Positions 49,036 to 60,863 of a stretch of DNA of 64,000 nt are shown here, one piece after another. Source of the DNA: Straminergon stramineum. Taxonomy: Eukaryota; Streptophyta; Bryopsida; Hypnales; Calliergonaceae. Position numbers and translations under genes: made by a program. Within the stretch, counting starts at the first letter, position 1; the number at the start of each line of letters is the position of its first letter. The notes under the pieces were generated by a model. The model worked only from the letters and a program-made list of their open reading frames with translations, did not search any database and was not told where the DNA came from. The stretch lies in NCBI GenBank assembly GCA_963920665.1, contig OY987266.1, positions 6,267,001 to 6,331,000 on the forward strand, given 5' to 3'.

Positions 49036-50178
49036 ATGATACCCCCGCGTATCCTCGTGATTCTGTCGTCGTTGCTAGTCACGATTGCGGCGGATTCCGT
49101 GGTGGAGGAGCTGGAGAAGAACGGACTGCCGGGGGGGCTCCTTCCGAGCTCCGTGACGAACTACTCCATTGGCAAAGACGGCGACTTCTGGGTGACCCTG
49201 GAGGCGCCTTGCTACGCCCAGATCGAGGATCAGGTATGCTCGATCTCTTGTCTCACGGAAGAAACTTGGGGTTAATTTGGAGGTGGGTTGGTCATGAACG
49301 ATCGAGTGTTGTTGCCTTTCTTTTTTTATTGGAATTGAATTGATTTGATTTGTTGATTGTTTTGTGGAGGTTGGATTGATTGAGTGATTGGAATACTCGC
49401 ATTGGACGTGGATAGGTGCAATTATATTCGTTTCCTTCTGGTCTTGAGATGTCACTCGCACAGTTCTGACTCGCCGCAGGCTGCTACTGCATTGATTTAT
49501 TATTGTTTTGGCCAGAGTTCGGTGGCTCGTTCAGTTTGTCAATTCTAACTTTCTTGCTCTCTTTCGAATCTTTTTGAGTTATGATAATCGATGCCCGTCT
49601 TTCTGGGATTGACCTAATGGCTTCAAAGTATGTAGTTTGGAGACTTTTGGGAAATTGGGAACTGAAATCCCTCGCGGCAGTTGATAAAAAAGAGGCAAGA
49701 GTAACGGTTAGTATTGCTGTGGTCGCAATACTTTTATTTGATTTTGCCACAGAAATTAGGGTTTGTGCAACTGGACTCAGAGCATACACGAAGCTGAAGT
49801 TGTTCGCCCCTTTTTTTCATTAAGCAGCCGCAGCGTCGCCAATAGATTCATATACAATCTCTACTAACGGTTATTCTGTGTGTTGTATCCTGCTATTCTT
49901 AGCTGGCATATTACGGCCCAAACATCACCGGAACCCTGAAGTTCGGCTCCATCAGCAACCTGGATGGAATCGAGACAAAACAGCTCTTCGTCTGGTTGCC
50001 AGTGACAGGCATCTATGTGGATGTTCCAGCCACACCTTATATCTACTTTGAGGTTGGGGTCTTGACGAAACGACTTGCACTTGCAGCATTTGAGACTCCC
50101 CCCAAATGCAAGCCGGGCTCACATGCTGTTGAGTCCGGACTCCATATCTCCAGCTTCGTAAGTTCCTGTGCAAAATAA
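49036..50178 (+). CDS. DUF538 family secreted protein, two exons
   Basis: Exons are 49036-49233 and 49903-50178 (donor GTATGC, acceptor CTTAG), giving 157 residues, normal for this plant family. Residues 1-19 (MIPPRILVILSSLLVTIAA) are a signal peptide. VVEELEKNGLPGGLLPSSV and the later F-G-SISNLDGI..KQLFVWLPVTGI match the DUF538 pattern of a short alpha segment followed by a beta-barrel-like fold. The family is plant-specific, often stress-responsive, and its biochemical role is not settled; some members were reported to bind lipids or chlorophyll, which I would not assume here. A conserved-looking cysteine lies near residue 59 and two near the C-terminus. A strong donor GTAAGT overlaps the last codons (50158-50163), so a form spliced onward to another exon is possible. 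Confidence 0.9.
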
Positions 50179-52090
50179 ACTGAAGTGTAATGCTTTGGGT
50201 GATAACAGCACTTTCAATGGAATTAAATTGTTTCAGGAACATCTAGTGAACATTATAAAGAGAATCTTTTCCATACTTTATTGGGAATACTTTCTATGGT
50301 CACAGTGAAGTTACACAAAGTCTCTCTATGAGTCTTGGGAAAACCTCTTATGAGCTCTGTGACTATTGGGAGGCCTCCCTTTCAATCATGGCAAATATCA
50401 TCTTTATGATTTTGTGTAGAAGTTCTTGAAACAGTCTAATATTACTGGAAAAACTCCTTGATATTTAAAAATACATTGTTTAATAGTTTTTGGATTCCTT
50501 TGGTTAATTATAAAGCGGCTGAATCACTAAAGGGCGCATTGTTTCGTACAGTTGGACCATAGATGTAGACATGGGCATTTGTCTGAATTGTTCATTCCCA
50601 CCATTAGTTTGGTTTGGTTTTTCAGCAGGTTGTTGACGGTAAGTTTGGAGGCTCTCGACCAAGGGAGGCGCTGCAGTGATTTTCATAATCCGTGCGGCTG
50701 ACGTCACGTGTTCAAAGAGATCTCTTATTCTTTTTGAATGTTCCACAAGCTTTTTTAGTGACTGCCTTTTGTTTCTTTTTATTAAGGAAGAGCACAGGAT
50801 GTACAGTACATACATTGACTCCTGCAAAGGGCTGTGAATAGAAGGTGATCCGCCTGCCTTTCACTGCAATTTAGATTCTTGATCGTTTATGATAGTCTAT
50901 TGCAGAAAGAGGCACGAGGCACCAAGGGTAGGACTCTCTGTCTACGTCCAGGTGACTTAGTATCCGCAACTCCTCATTCATGCTCGTCTTAGGATTCTTT
51001 CTCGAATTAGGACTACAGTAATTCTTCTTATTCTGTTTCTGTTTATGAATTTTGCTTTATGCATGAAATTGTGGGAGTAATTCGTTTAATAATAGAAATC
51101 TGACGCATGTCAAAGAAATTTTAAAATTCTATCCTCGCTATCTCGTGCACTGGTTGATCTAGAGTGGTGCATGTTGGAAATTTGGTACGGAGTACTTTAT
51201 GTCCAACGCATCAAACCTGGTTTCAAAGCTTTCTGAGAATTTTTGCTTACAAATTTGCTTGATACCATGATTATATAGATTTTACCTTCACCAGGGTCCT
51301 CCACTTTTCTCTGTGAATAGTAGGTAATCGATTCATTCAAAGCTCTGCTTGAGTCATTTTGTATTGATTTTAATTTCTGGACGAATTTTTTGCACAAGTT
51401 AGAAACGGAGAATGACAAGATATAATCTCGTGATTGTTTCCAGTTCCATTAACTGGTATACCTCGGAGCATCGTGAAAAAAACTCTCAAACACAGAATAG
51501 TGAGACTCTCTTTCAGTTTCTAAGAGATTTCTATACAAACAGCACCAATCATCAGAAACAACAAACATGCTGAGAATGACCGAAGACGACAGTGAATACA
51601 CGGGGAGAGAGCAACGACTACGAAGAAATGTTGTTTCGATTTGTTTTGTTTTTGACACAAATGAAACGAAATTTCATTGCAAAGGTAAAAATACGACTTG
51701 GAAGAAATGTTTTCAATTCTCCTCCCTCTGCCCCCTGAATGTACTAAACATACACACTTGATTTGCATAGAAAGAACTGCGCAATATTAGGGCACCCTCA
51801 AACAAAATATAGTTATTACAAAGCTCATGGTATGATTTCTTTCTTGGTTGACACTTGAATGGAATGTGCAATATTTGGACACCTTCAAAATTTCAAAGAA
51901 TATAGTGCATCATTCATCCACCAATTGCTCATAACATCCACCAAGACCATCCATTTTCTAACTAAAATCACCCATTGAAGTGGCTTCAAAATTGAATTGA
52001 TCATGAAACAAAATTTGAATACCAACTGTGGTGCTAGCTCAAAGTTGTAGGTGCGCAATATTAGGACGCCCTACCATACAATGTGAGATG
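50179..52090. other. Intergenic between DUF538 and lipase genes
   Basis: I recognise no gene. Three related words of the type GCAATATTAGGNCNCCCT occur at about 51781, 51868 and 52056 in the same orientation, within a looser repeat that includes CAAAATATAG-like sequence after the first two. Minus-strand open stretches near 50.5-50.8 and 51.4-51.8 kb lack recognisable features. Confidence 0.4.
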
Positions 52091-52288
52091 TAGTACTTGC
52101 TTGCTTTCCAAGTAGGTCTTATCAAACTTCATCACATAAATGTAGCTTTTTTGTAAATGCAAAGCCTCGTCCCTTTGGTAAGAGCCAGCATGCTGTACAC
52201 AAAAAATAGATGAAAACAATTCTTTCCCAATTTAAACAAACTACCCATCAAATTTCAAAACATTCACTGCAAATGTACTTTTGGTGAT

Positions 52289-53482
52289 TCAGATCTCCTT
52301 TTGCTGGAGGAGATTTTCGGAAGCAGCGAAATTTGCCAACAAGTCGTGCTTCTCGTGGACCAGCTCGGCGGTGGGGTGCTCGTGCCACTGATCGAGAGGA
52401 TGCGCCTTGAGCACATTGTCGCCCCTGTGGTTGATCCACAGATGCGCCGCAGGGATCAAGTGATACGAGTGTGAGTCGAGCGACAAGAACCGTCGCAGGG
52501 GCCCTGCTGTGAGAGAGATGGCAAGCGCGTCCCTCCCTCTGGGGGAGACATTCTGATTCCTGAAGTAATGGATGTAGCCGTTGCAAATGGTATCATAAGG
52601 ATTCACATACAAAGATGGTGACCATTTCTCTAGTTTGGTAAACTCCTTAGCCATGACCTCGAGATATTCCGCGTCGTGCTTCGTCTTCTTGGCATTCACA
52701 AGTTTCTTCACGCGGCAGCCCTGGCCGCGGGATGGTCTCTCCTGCGATCCGAACGCCTGGGTCAACTTGTCGATTCCTTTGGCGCCCAGGGTGGTGAACT
52801 TGTCCATTAGGGTTTCTAGCGAAAAGAATGGCGGGTTGAAGAGATGTGTCTCCACGGCCATGTCTTCCAGTGCAAGCTCCCGCGTGACGATGAGCCCGAT
52901 CGCGGCTCCCAGGGAGTGACCCGCGACGCACACCACGTCATGGCTGTGCTTCTCCACTACCCGCCTCGTTATGGTCTTCACAATGTCGTACAGCGGGTTG
53001 TGGTGCAAGGTTTCGCAGAGAATTTGCAGGTCGGCCAGAATGTCGCGCTGGCAGAATTTTCTTGTTCCCCGGATGGCGATCACATAATTCGGCAACGCCG
53101 TTCGGGCATTGTCTCGCCGCCGGAAGACCATTAACCGAATTTTGCAGAAGGGGTTCCCAACGGCGGCGATTTCTTCATCGGTCGCGGCTTCGTCTTCCAA
53201 GGCTTCCTTCTCGAACCCTGAAGCCTCCCAGAAGAGAGATGCATTTGCCTTGCCGCGATCGGCCGCGTACACGCCTTGAATGAGAGAGGACAGAATCTCG
53301 TAAAGTTCGGTCTGCTGCCCGGGCTCCTTCCTCCCCGACGGCTGGTTTGATCTCTCCTCCCCACTATCATGATTTTCAATCGGAGTTCGCTCAAGCTTTT
53401 GCTCCTTGTAAGCGGTGACGGCCGCACTTCCAGCGCTGCAGAGCGCTCCTCCAATCTTCGTTACCTTTGGTAGCAATGGCAT
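52289..53482 (-). CDS. Class 3-type lipase, At4g10955-like alpha/beta hydrolase, intronless
   Basis: A single open frame of 397 residues on the minus strand starts at ATG 53482. The nucleophile elbow is GHSLG at residues 188-192 (Ser190), preceded by VVCVAG and followed by THLFNPP (212-218), a hallmark of this plant group. NPYD (294-297) supplies a likely catalytic Asp, and the histidine is probably in AHPLDQWH (360-367). YVIAIRGT (133-140) is the strand before the oxyanion turn. There is no clear signal peptide, only a short hydrophobic patch (GGALCSAGSAAVTA, residues 11-24). The enzymes are predicted acyl-ester hydrolases; the substrate of this one is unknown. The coding sequence is much richer in GC than its surroundings. 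Several overlapping frames on both strands here are shadows. Confidence 0.93.
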   Translation of the reverse strand: MPLLPKVTKIGGALCSAGSAAVTAYKEQKLERTPIENHDSGEERSNQPSGRKEPGQQTELYEILSSLIQGVYAADRGKANASLFWEASGFEKEALEDEAATDEEIAAVGNPFCKIRLMVFRRRDNARTALPNYVIAIRGTRKFCQRDILADLQILCETLHHNPLYDIVKTITRRVVEKHSHDVVCVAGHSLGAAIGLIVTRELALEDMAVETHLFNPPFFSLETLMDKFTTLGAKGIDKLTQAFGSQERPSRGQGCRVKKLVNAKKTKHDAEYLEVMAKEFTKLEKWSPSLYVNPYDTICNGYIHYFRNQNVSPRGRDALAISLTAGPLRRFLSLDSHSYHLIPAAHLWINHRGDNVLKAHPLDQWHEHPTAELVHEKHDLLANFAASENLLQQKEI

Positions 53483-54702
53483 GCTGTTACGATTGGCACA
53501 GATTTCAACAACACAATCGAGCTCTCTTATCCCTTGTAATCCTAAATCCTAAACCATGCGCGACCCTGCAGAATTCATAAACCCAGGTACCAATGCTCAC
53601 TTACAATTGCTCTCAAATACGTCATGGTCTGACTAACTTGTAACAACCCCCTAATTGTTGCCGAAATGATCAATTCATACGCATTTGAGTATCTCACTCT
53701 CCATGCACACAAAACGATTGTCTTCAATCATCTATTCACTGCAGTAAGGTACTAGTGCTGAAAGCTTCAAGCAACTCAATTACCTGACAAGATCAAATGT
53801 TCAAAAGAATTCCCTGTCTAGGTTCTCGGAATTTCTTAACCAGCCGGCAGTAGCTTACATGGTACCTTCCTGCACTCTTGGGATTTTCATAATTCGATTT
53901 TCAATAATGCACTCAAGAAACTCTCATAAAAATAGGTGATGAAAACTTGCAGTCCGCCTTCATCAGTAAGTACTGTATGACTTCACGTGAAAGCGTCCAA
54001 GTGCCACCCGTCGGTGAGGGCTCCACGGTTAATATCTACTGACAAGATCCCGTTGAGAGTTTCCACCTGGGGCTCCGTGTACAGTTCCATGGACCTTTTG
54101 TCATCGCCAAGTTGCAAGTTCGCTGTGGATCGAATATCCACTTCTTTCCTTCTAACCTTATCAGAAGATTGTTATTCCAAACAAGTATTTTTAAGCAAGT
54201 ATTTTTAAGTATTCGGTGTCTGAGTGAGTCAGCAATTGTGGTTGGTTTAAGCATAAGGTATTGTGAGCACCAATTATTGACCCTGGGAAAATATCAGCAT
54301 GTACTGTAAAATATGAGCATGAATGGTGAAAGAAAAAATTGGAAAAGAGTTTCAGACACAGCATGGAAGGTCAACTCTAAATGCGTTAATATTCAACATA
54401 TATTGTACTGTACTGTACAGTACTTGATTTTCAAGTGATCCTAGTGGCAATTACGTTTGTGGTGCTCTCTTCAAATGAAGTGAAGAAGTGAATTTTTCTG
54501 CATTTGGGAGGCAAAAGTTCTCTAAGCTGAGTCCACTTCAGCACGAGTTTACTTCTATATTCTAGGAAGACACACAATTCTTGCATCCTGATTCATGTCA
54601 ATTTTTAAAAGGGGTCGTCTTGCTCCTTCTGAAGTGTGGGACGCTACCCCATTTGAATAAAGCATAAGGGCAAATTGAAATCCAAAAACAATGTAGAGGG
54701 AG
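53483..54702. other. Lipase upstream region and intergenic
   Basis: The first few hundred bases should hold the lipase promoter and leader on the minus strand. A palindromic GTACTGTACAGTAC-type tract lies at about 54408-54424. I see no other gene. Confidence 0.4.
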
Positions 54703-55209
54703 TTGATAACTTCTACTTTTTTGGACACAAATATAGGAATCCTTTACTACAAGAAGGAAAAGTACAAGAACCCAGAAGCAAGTAGCGTGGGACAAAAAAA
54801 AAGCAAAAATACAATAGCCACAAATAATGACTCACAGGAAGCACTGCTAGGAGGCAGAGTTAGCCACATCTTGAAACGCTTAACCTCTAAGGCGGCTGAA
54901 AAACAAAGCCAACCCTCATGCCAACAAGTGCCCACTAAGATTGTTCCAAGACCATTTCTAGAGGGAGTTGACAACTTTCACTTGGCAATGAAAGAACTTC
55001 TAAAGGTAGCCAAAAATCTTGTGTTTGGTCCACCATCCAAGCCCAATCCATCATTTCCGAGCCCAAATCAAAGACTAAATCTTTTCTTAAAATATTTCAC
55101 AGAAGGATATACCTCTTCCCTAGGGATCAAGGGGAGAAAATTTCTCAATATTTTATTATTATATACTACCCCAAAATTTACAAATCTAAATTATCATTTT
55201 TACTCATAA
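54703..55209 (+). CDS. Hypothetical protein, 168 codons, no recognised family
   Basis: This is an uninterrupted plus-strand frame in AT-rich sequence. It is lysine-, serine- and proline-rich (KPNPSFPSPNQ around residue 120) with a possible amphipathic helix near residues 90-105. There is no domain, signal peptide or splice context that I recognise. Its length is modestly above chance for this composition. It may be a fragment of a decayed mobile element or a young gene. Confidence 0.25.
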   Translation: MITSTFLDTNIGILYYKKEKYKNPEASSVGQKKSKNTIATNNDSQEALLGGRVSHILKRLTSKAAEKQSQPSCQQVPTKIVPRPFLEGVDNFHLAMKELLKVAKNLVFGPPSKPNPSFPSPNQRLNLFLKYFTEGYTSSLGIKGRKFLNILLLYTTPKFTNLNYHFYS

Positions 55210-57987
55210 TCCAAAAACTTGTAATTAAACATTTGGCTCTTCACTATTTCTTTGTCGTAAGCATGTGTTAGAATAAGAAGATGGTTTGGTGAATGGGATC
55301 ACTGAATTGTATAATTCAAGGTAGAAAAGAAAGGCAATAAAAGGGTGGTGAGAAAGAATCTGGTTAATTAGGAGCCATTTTTGTATTCAAACTGTTAGAT
55401 GATGGAATCCTCTAATTGTTTAGTAAATCTCACATGTTGCAAGTTATTTCTTTGTCACCTTATGCTACCATGTAATACTATTGATAAAAAAAATGTGATT
55501 TAAACCCCTCAAGTCCCAAAATCCTCATAAGGGACAAGTGGAAATTCAAGTATGCTCCTATGATCTCAATTTTTGGCTTGATTACTTGAAACTTTTCACA
55601 AGATATAGAAAAATATTAGTATTTGAGAAATACAATATTTATTTCAATATATATCCTAGAAAAAAGATATGCCATCAAATCTAAAAATAGTTGAATTTGA
55701 AAACACAAAAACCTTATAAAAACTTGAAATAAAATCTCCTTACCCTCAAGCTCTCTCTTACACAAATGAGGACTACCAAGTCTATGCCTAGAACCATTCA
55801 CTAAAATAAAGGCCCTATTCACACTTAGAAGTATTCTACTTCTAGTAAATATCTTATCCAAATCTTGATTCTTCACTGAGAATTGTTTAATTCCAAGTCC
55901 CTATTCTTTGTTTTCAATTAGAAGTTGTTCAACTCTAAGTGATGACAAGTATATTAGATAATGCACTAGAGTTAAACAACTCCCTGATTATGATATGTAT
56001 ATAAGATTTCCCCATTTGATTATGATTAATGTACATCCCATTATGAATTGATTCATCCATGAAGGCTAAAGACAATGCCCCTTGTAGCCTTCAATCCTAT
56101 AGTTGAGACTTGGACACACTTCCATGAGCCATTTTTAATTGCTCCAACAATGCACACATACTCTCCATCATCATTGTGATTGCGGAGCCTCTCTCACTAC
56201 TTTGGCATATTTTTCTTGAATAATTGTGCACTCACGAAGACCTAGGCATATATGTACATGTATAAATTCGTAAAGAATATATGGCAAAAAGTAGCAAACC
56301 CTGTGAGGTGTCCGTTGCATCATCCACCTCATTGATTGTATATCTTTGCATGATGGAGTCAATTTTAATGAACTTCAAGTGTCAGCAAGTTATGCTCAAA
56401 AGCACATGACTTTGAGTTTTTGAGACTTGGTGTCAAATGGAGACTATGGTTGAAAGATCACAACTCATATTATTATAGATGACAACCATTCTGGTAGAAG
56501 AAAGTCTTAATATATATTTTTAAATGTTTAAAAGGATGCATGCCCAAGGGCTTTTAGTTTAAGCAAGCTAAGTTGGAAATTGCATGACTTTTCAAGATTT
56601 GATGTTTTCTTTGGAATTTGATAATAGACTTTTCTTTTTACAAATGCTTGAAAATATATGCATTAATCATTATCCTTAAAAGTGTTGAGGATACTCAAAT
56701 TTGTACAATAGAATGACTACAACTCTTGGTGTGGGATTTTAGGGCAAGGCACTATAGGTAAAGCATCACTTTATCGAGCAATTAGTACTTGTGTATGATA
56801 TTAAATTCAAAATTAATTTATTAGACATGTAGTATGTAGGCTGATTATTTTCTTCCCTTGAAAACTTGGTGTCTTTAAGTTGTTTTTTAGTCATCTTGTT
56901 TGTTCTTGAAATTCATTCAAATGGATGGTAGAGGTATTTGATACTTGATAATACTTGGTACCTAAGTGTCTAGGTTGAGCTGGCACTATCAAATAGATTT
57001 ATAAAAAGAAACTTTCATTGCATATATATTTACAATTTTGTAGAAATTATTCTTTTACAAATGAGGGGTTTCAAAACCTCTAATTGTTGAATTCGTAACT
57101 AAAGTTTGATCACATATTGTATTTGTTGTCGATTGTAGCAATACATGGAAAATATTGTTTAGATTTCATTGATATTCTAAAAAAAAAATCCAAAATTATT
57201 TTCTTTTTTTCTACATCAAAAATGTCCAACTTCAAATTTTTGGGTTAATTATGATTTATGATCCTTTTAAATTTGCCAACAAACCTTAGAGTGATTAGTT
57301 GTTGTGCAAAAAAATTATTTGGGTTTAATGATCATTTCTAATGTGTATTGAATTACCATCCCACATCTCATTTTTGTACTAAAAATAAGTCTTTATACAA
57401 CAACATCAATCTTGAATAATATCCCCCTCCCAAAAAATCTTTGTAGCTACAAATTTAGATTTGTAAGCTTTTCAATAGTCTAAAATGGAAGTCACTATAT
57501 TACATTAAAGTAGTATGTGAAGGTTCAAAATCCTTCAACTATATAAATTAATATAACTTTAAATTTTTGATGATTATTCATTGTAACATATATTTTTGAA
57601 GTGGATATATGAAGTGGATGAAATGAAAGCTCAATTGCAAGCTATATTGATTATTTGTGATGGCAAACAAATTCCTATAATCCTATTCCTTCAACTTTTG
57701 GGGGAACTTGTTTGTAAATTTTGATATCATGTGTGATAAAAGGTAATTATTTTAAGACATTCTAATACATAAAAAATAAAATTTTGGAACCATACATTCT
57801 AGAAATGTGTTGTGTAATATGTTTGATGCATTGTAAGCAATATATTCAAGATATAAAATAACTTTTATTATCTTACGAACATTTCATTTTTTGGTGCCTT
57901 TATAAATTATATATCATTAAATTCATTGCAAAGAAATGAAATAATATTACCCCACTTATTTTCCAAGATGTTTTTAATAGTTCACGT
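55210..57987. other. AT-rich intergenic, no gene seen
   Basis: A T1-like terminus AAACCCCTCAAGTCCC occurs at 55502, without a right partner that I could pair. I see nothing else that stands out on either strand. Confidence 0.4.
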
Positions 57988-57991
57988 TTAA

Positions 57992-58233
57992 CCCCTCAAG
58001 GCCCAAGGAGCTTGTTTTGGGCCTTTCACCTGTTGAACAGGTCAAAGTTATAACCTTATTTTCCTACTTTCTAAGAAGTATATCTAAATGAATTTCATAT
58101 TATGATGTTCATATTGAATAGGGAAGTTCAAAAGTACAATTGACATCATGTAATAAGCTTGATGTACAATGCATACTATCAATCAAAGTTCAAACTTGTG
58201 AAAAAATACAAAAACTTCTTGGGCCTTGAGGGG
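57992..58233. mobile_element. Short T1-type MITE with near-perfect termini and TTAA duplication
   Basis: The left end is CCCCTCAAGGCCCAAG, and the right end is its exact reverse complement over these 16 bases. TTAA lies immediately outside both (57988-57991 and 58234-58237). At 242 bp it is the smallest and best-preserved member, which suggests it is younger than copies A-D. No coding. Confidence 0.8.
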
Positions 58234-58239
58234 TTAACT

Positions 58240-59370
58240 TCTACAAGGGCAATATTCCATGGCAAGACACCCCAAGAATAACCTACTAGATGAAAGAAGT
58301 GTTGCATATTTAGAGAGGCTTATTTTGCAGAGGAAGATATTTGAATTATTCACATGCTTTGTAATTGTTGGCAATTTAAAAGAATGAAGTTTATAGAGAA
58401 CTAGTAGTGTCTATGAGCAATATGATATGATGTGGTGGTAGAGAGGAGGAAATCATTGATGTTTTTATTTTGAATGTTGATATCAAAATATCAAAATATC
58501 TCCATCTCCTATATCAAAGACAAACAAGATACAAATTTAATGGTGATTTGCTAAAAATAAATGGTGGTTGATTTCTTCCAAAATCTTCAAGTTATTTATT
58601 AATTTTGTATTGTTGAAGTAGAACAAATATAAATTAAAACTTTAGCATCTAATGGCAAATTACGTCCAATGGATGGACATTTGAACATAGCATTAGGGAA
58701 GATGGTGGACAACATTTTAAAAGACAAAAGGGATGAAAATGTAAAAAAAATGTGAAAAAGTGTACTAAAATTGGGATCAAAGTTGACAAAAAGGGACGAA
58801 TCGGCCAAAAAGTGGTGGGCGCATGACCTAGGGTGGTAGAGAAGTGGATAATGGACACTCTTCGAATGGGCAAGACCGACAAATAGACTATGGGCGCTTG
58901 GTGGTAGGCAAGGGACAACTATATATCATGGTAGGATACATTCCAATATGTCTATGTCATTGGACATTCTTGGAGTCCCTTAAACATTTGGACATCCAAC
59001 TTCCGGACAACACTAGAAAAAATCATCATGTACATTTGTTAATATGGTAATTATATGAAATTTTGGAAGTGAATAGAAATAATTAGCATTCAAATGGTAT
59101 TGATCATATTGAATTATTAGATTAGAAATTCATTTTACTTTTGACTTATTTTTAGTTGAATCTTTAAGACAATTTTATGTAGAACATGTTCTTCGACTTC
59201 CTCCACTTCATTTTATTTTTAAAAATGGAAACAATTCATCACTTTTGCTCTTTTTAAAAATGCTTTCTACTATTGATTTGTGTTTGAGAGTAATTTCTAT
59301 TACTTCCTAGTCAATGTTAAGTATGGGCCAAGCTAGTTTGAATATTTCATTATATTGATCATTAGAAACA
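58240..59370. other. AT-rich intergenic, no gene seen
   Basis: I see no gene or defined repeat. A less AT-rich patch at 58790-58900 holds short frames on both strands only. Confidence 0.4.
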
Positions 59371-59374
59371 TTAT

Positions 59375-59620
59375 AATTTTGTTTGTTTGTTTTGTTTTGC
59401 TTGTTTTTTGTTACAGTGAGATCTTTAGAAATATGCATCTTTCATCTTTGGATACCATTGGCCTTCTATGAGGTAGGGTGTATGGACTTTGTTTCATGGT
59501 GTTTGAACCTACAACGTGAAAGTTATAGATGTGAAAGTTATTTTTTGATGAAAAAATTACTTTTACTTTTACTTTTACTTCTGACTATTGCAACAACACA
59601 AGACATACTCATAGTCATTT
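59375..59620 (+). repeat. Dispersed repeat, copy 2 (direct partner at 46300-46560)
   Basis: The same block order as at 46300: GTTTGTTTGTTTTG, TTGTTACAGTGAGATCTT, TGTATGGACTTTGTTTCATGG, GATGAAAAAATTACTTTTA. A TTTTAC microsatellite has expanded at 59560-59580. Confidence 0.5.
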
Positions 59621-59989
59621 AATATAAAGATTCTAAAAAGATTTAAAGGTCTTTAGTATTTTGGAGTAATAAAAAATTTCTTTTACATTGATATATAATT
59701 CACTATTATCTTTACCATAAATAATAGTCAAGATTTGGAGATTAAATTACTATCTTCTGTAGTGTAAGTAAGAATCATTGTTCAAAATATAAATAAAAAA
59801 GACCATTACATCCAACCTTTGTCTTGTCAATATATATAGAACATGAAAACTTTGATTTATTATCAATATTGAAACTATTTGAAATAATATTTTTTCAAAC
59901 TTATATACAACTAGAAAATCAATAATATTCAATATTCTTGATTTTAATATCATTCTGGTATAGGTCTTGAATTATTCAATCCAAAGAAG

Positions 59990-60457
59990 ATGAAAGGAGT
60001 ATTGCTAAAACATTTTAAGACAACAAGATTAGTCTTTCCAAGAGTTGTGAATCAATGTTTTTCTCTTGCTAATGGTGTTGATGGCAAGTTAGGTGCTATT
60101 TTATTTAATGGTGGTGTAAGAAAGAAGACCACATATACTCATGCTTCAAGTGAAAGCTTTGCAAATCATGAAAAATTGGCAACACCAACTACATGTGTCA
60201 ATAATGAGGATATCAAAATAGTATCTATGCCAATAGCTCATGGTTTGGCCAAATATAAGTCATGGCAACCAGAGCCAATGACAAAGATATGGATGCCTAA
60301 AGGCCACAAAGAAGAAGTCTCCACAAGCACTTATGTGACTAAGTTGTCAAGTCACATCACTCATAATAGCTCAAAGATCACAATTCTAAAGGACAACAAG
60401 GAATGGTGGACTTGTATGGAGGAACTTCCAGATATGGACCGAGCTAATTCTAAATAA
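59990..60457 (+). CDS. Hypothetical protein, 155 codons, no recognised family
   Basis: This is an uninterrupted plus-strand frame with balanced, protein-like composition (KTTRLVFPRVVNQCFSLANG near the start, EWWTCMEELPDMDR near the end). It is longer than expected by chance in such AT-rich DNA. I recognise no domain, and there is no signal peptide or membrane segment. It lies between a dispersed repeat and copy 2 of the large repeat, so a transposon-derived fragment is as likely as a host gene. Confidence 0.35.
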   Translation: MKGVLLKHFKTTRLVFPRVVNQCFSLANGVDGKLGAILFNGGVRKKTTYTHASSESFANHEKLATPTTCVNNEDIKIVSMPIAHGLAKYKSWQPEPMTKIWMPKGHKEEVSTSTYVTKLSSHITHNSSKITILKDNKEWWTCMEELPDMDRANSK

Positions 60458-60863
60458 TCTTATATCTAAGTTGTAGATTCAATTTTTAATGTGGTAAAAT
60501 CACAATGATTTAAAAGAAATGCTCATTTGAAAATCAAATTCTAATGATATAAAATAATAATGTTCAAAAATCTATAATAGAACATATATTATAATAAAAT
60601 AAAATTCACAATTTTACATCATTTTGTTTTTATGGACTGAGTTTTAGAACATCTATAGCTCTACTTGAAAGCATTAATACTTGAATAAAGTAACTAATGC
60701 CTCTCCAAATAGACCCATTAATGTTTTCAAGCTTATTAAAACAAATCTTTATTCTTCTATTCTTATAGTTTTTTATTTGATATATATGTAAAAAACAAAT
60801 TTGTGACTATAAGCTAATACATTTGTGTGTTGTCATTGATTAAATTTGTTTGATGTTCTATTG

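Noticed and set aside
52289..53482. Several other frames of 70-110 codons on both strands within the lipase gene
   Set aside because: They are shadows of the 397-codon lipase frame, which carries the catalytic motif and the family signatures.
57064..57067. GAGGGGTTT as the right end of a T1 element starting at 55505
   Set aside because: Only seven or eight bases match, the flank is not TTAA, and the interior shows no T1 blocks.
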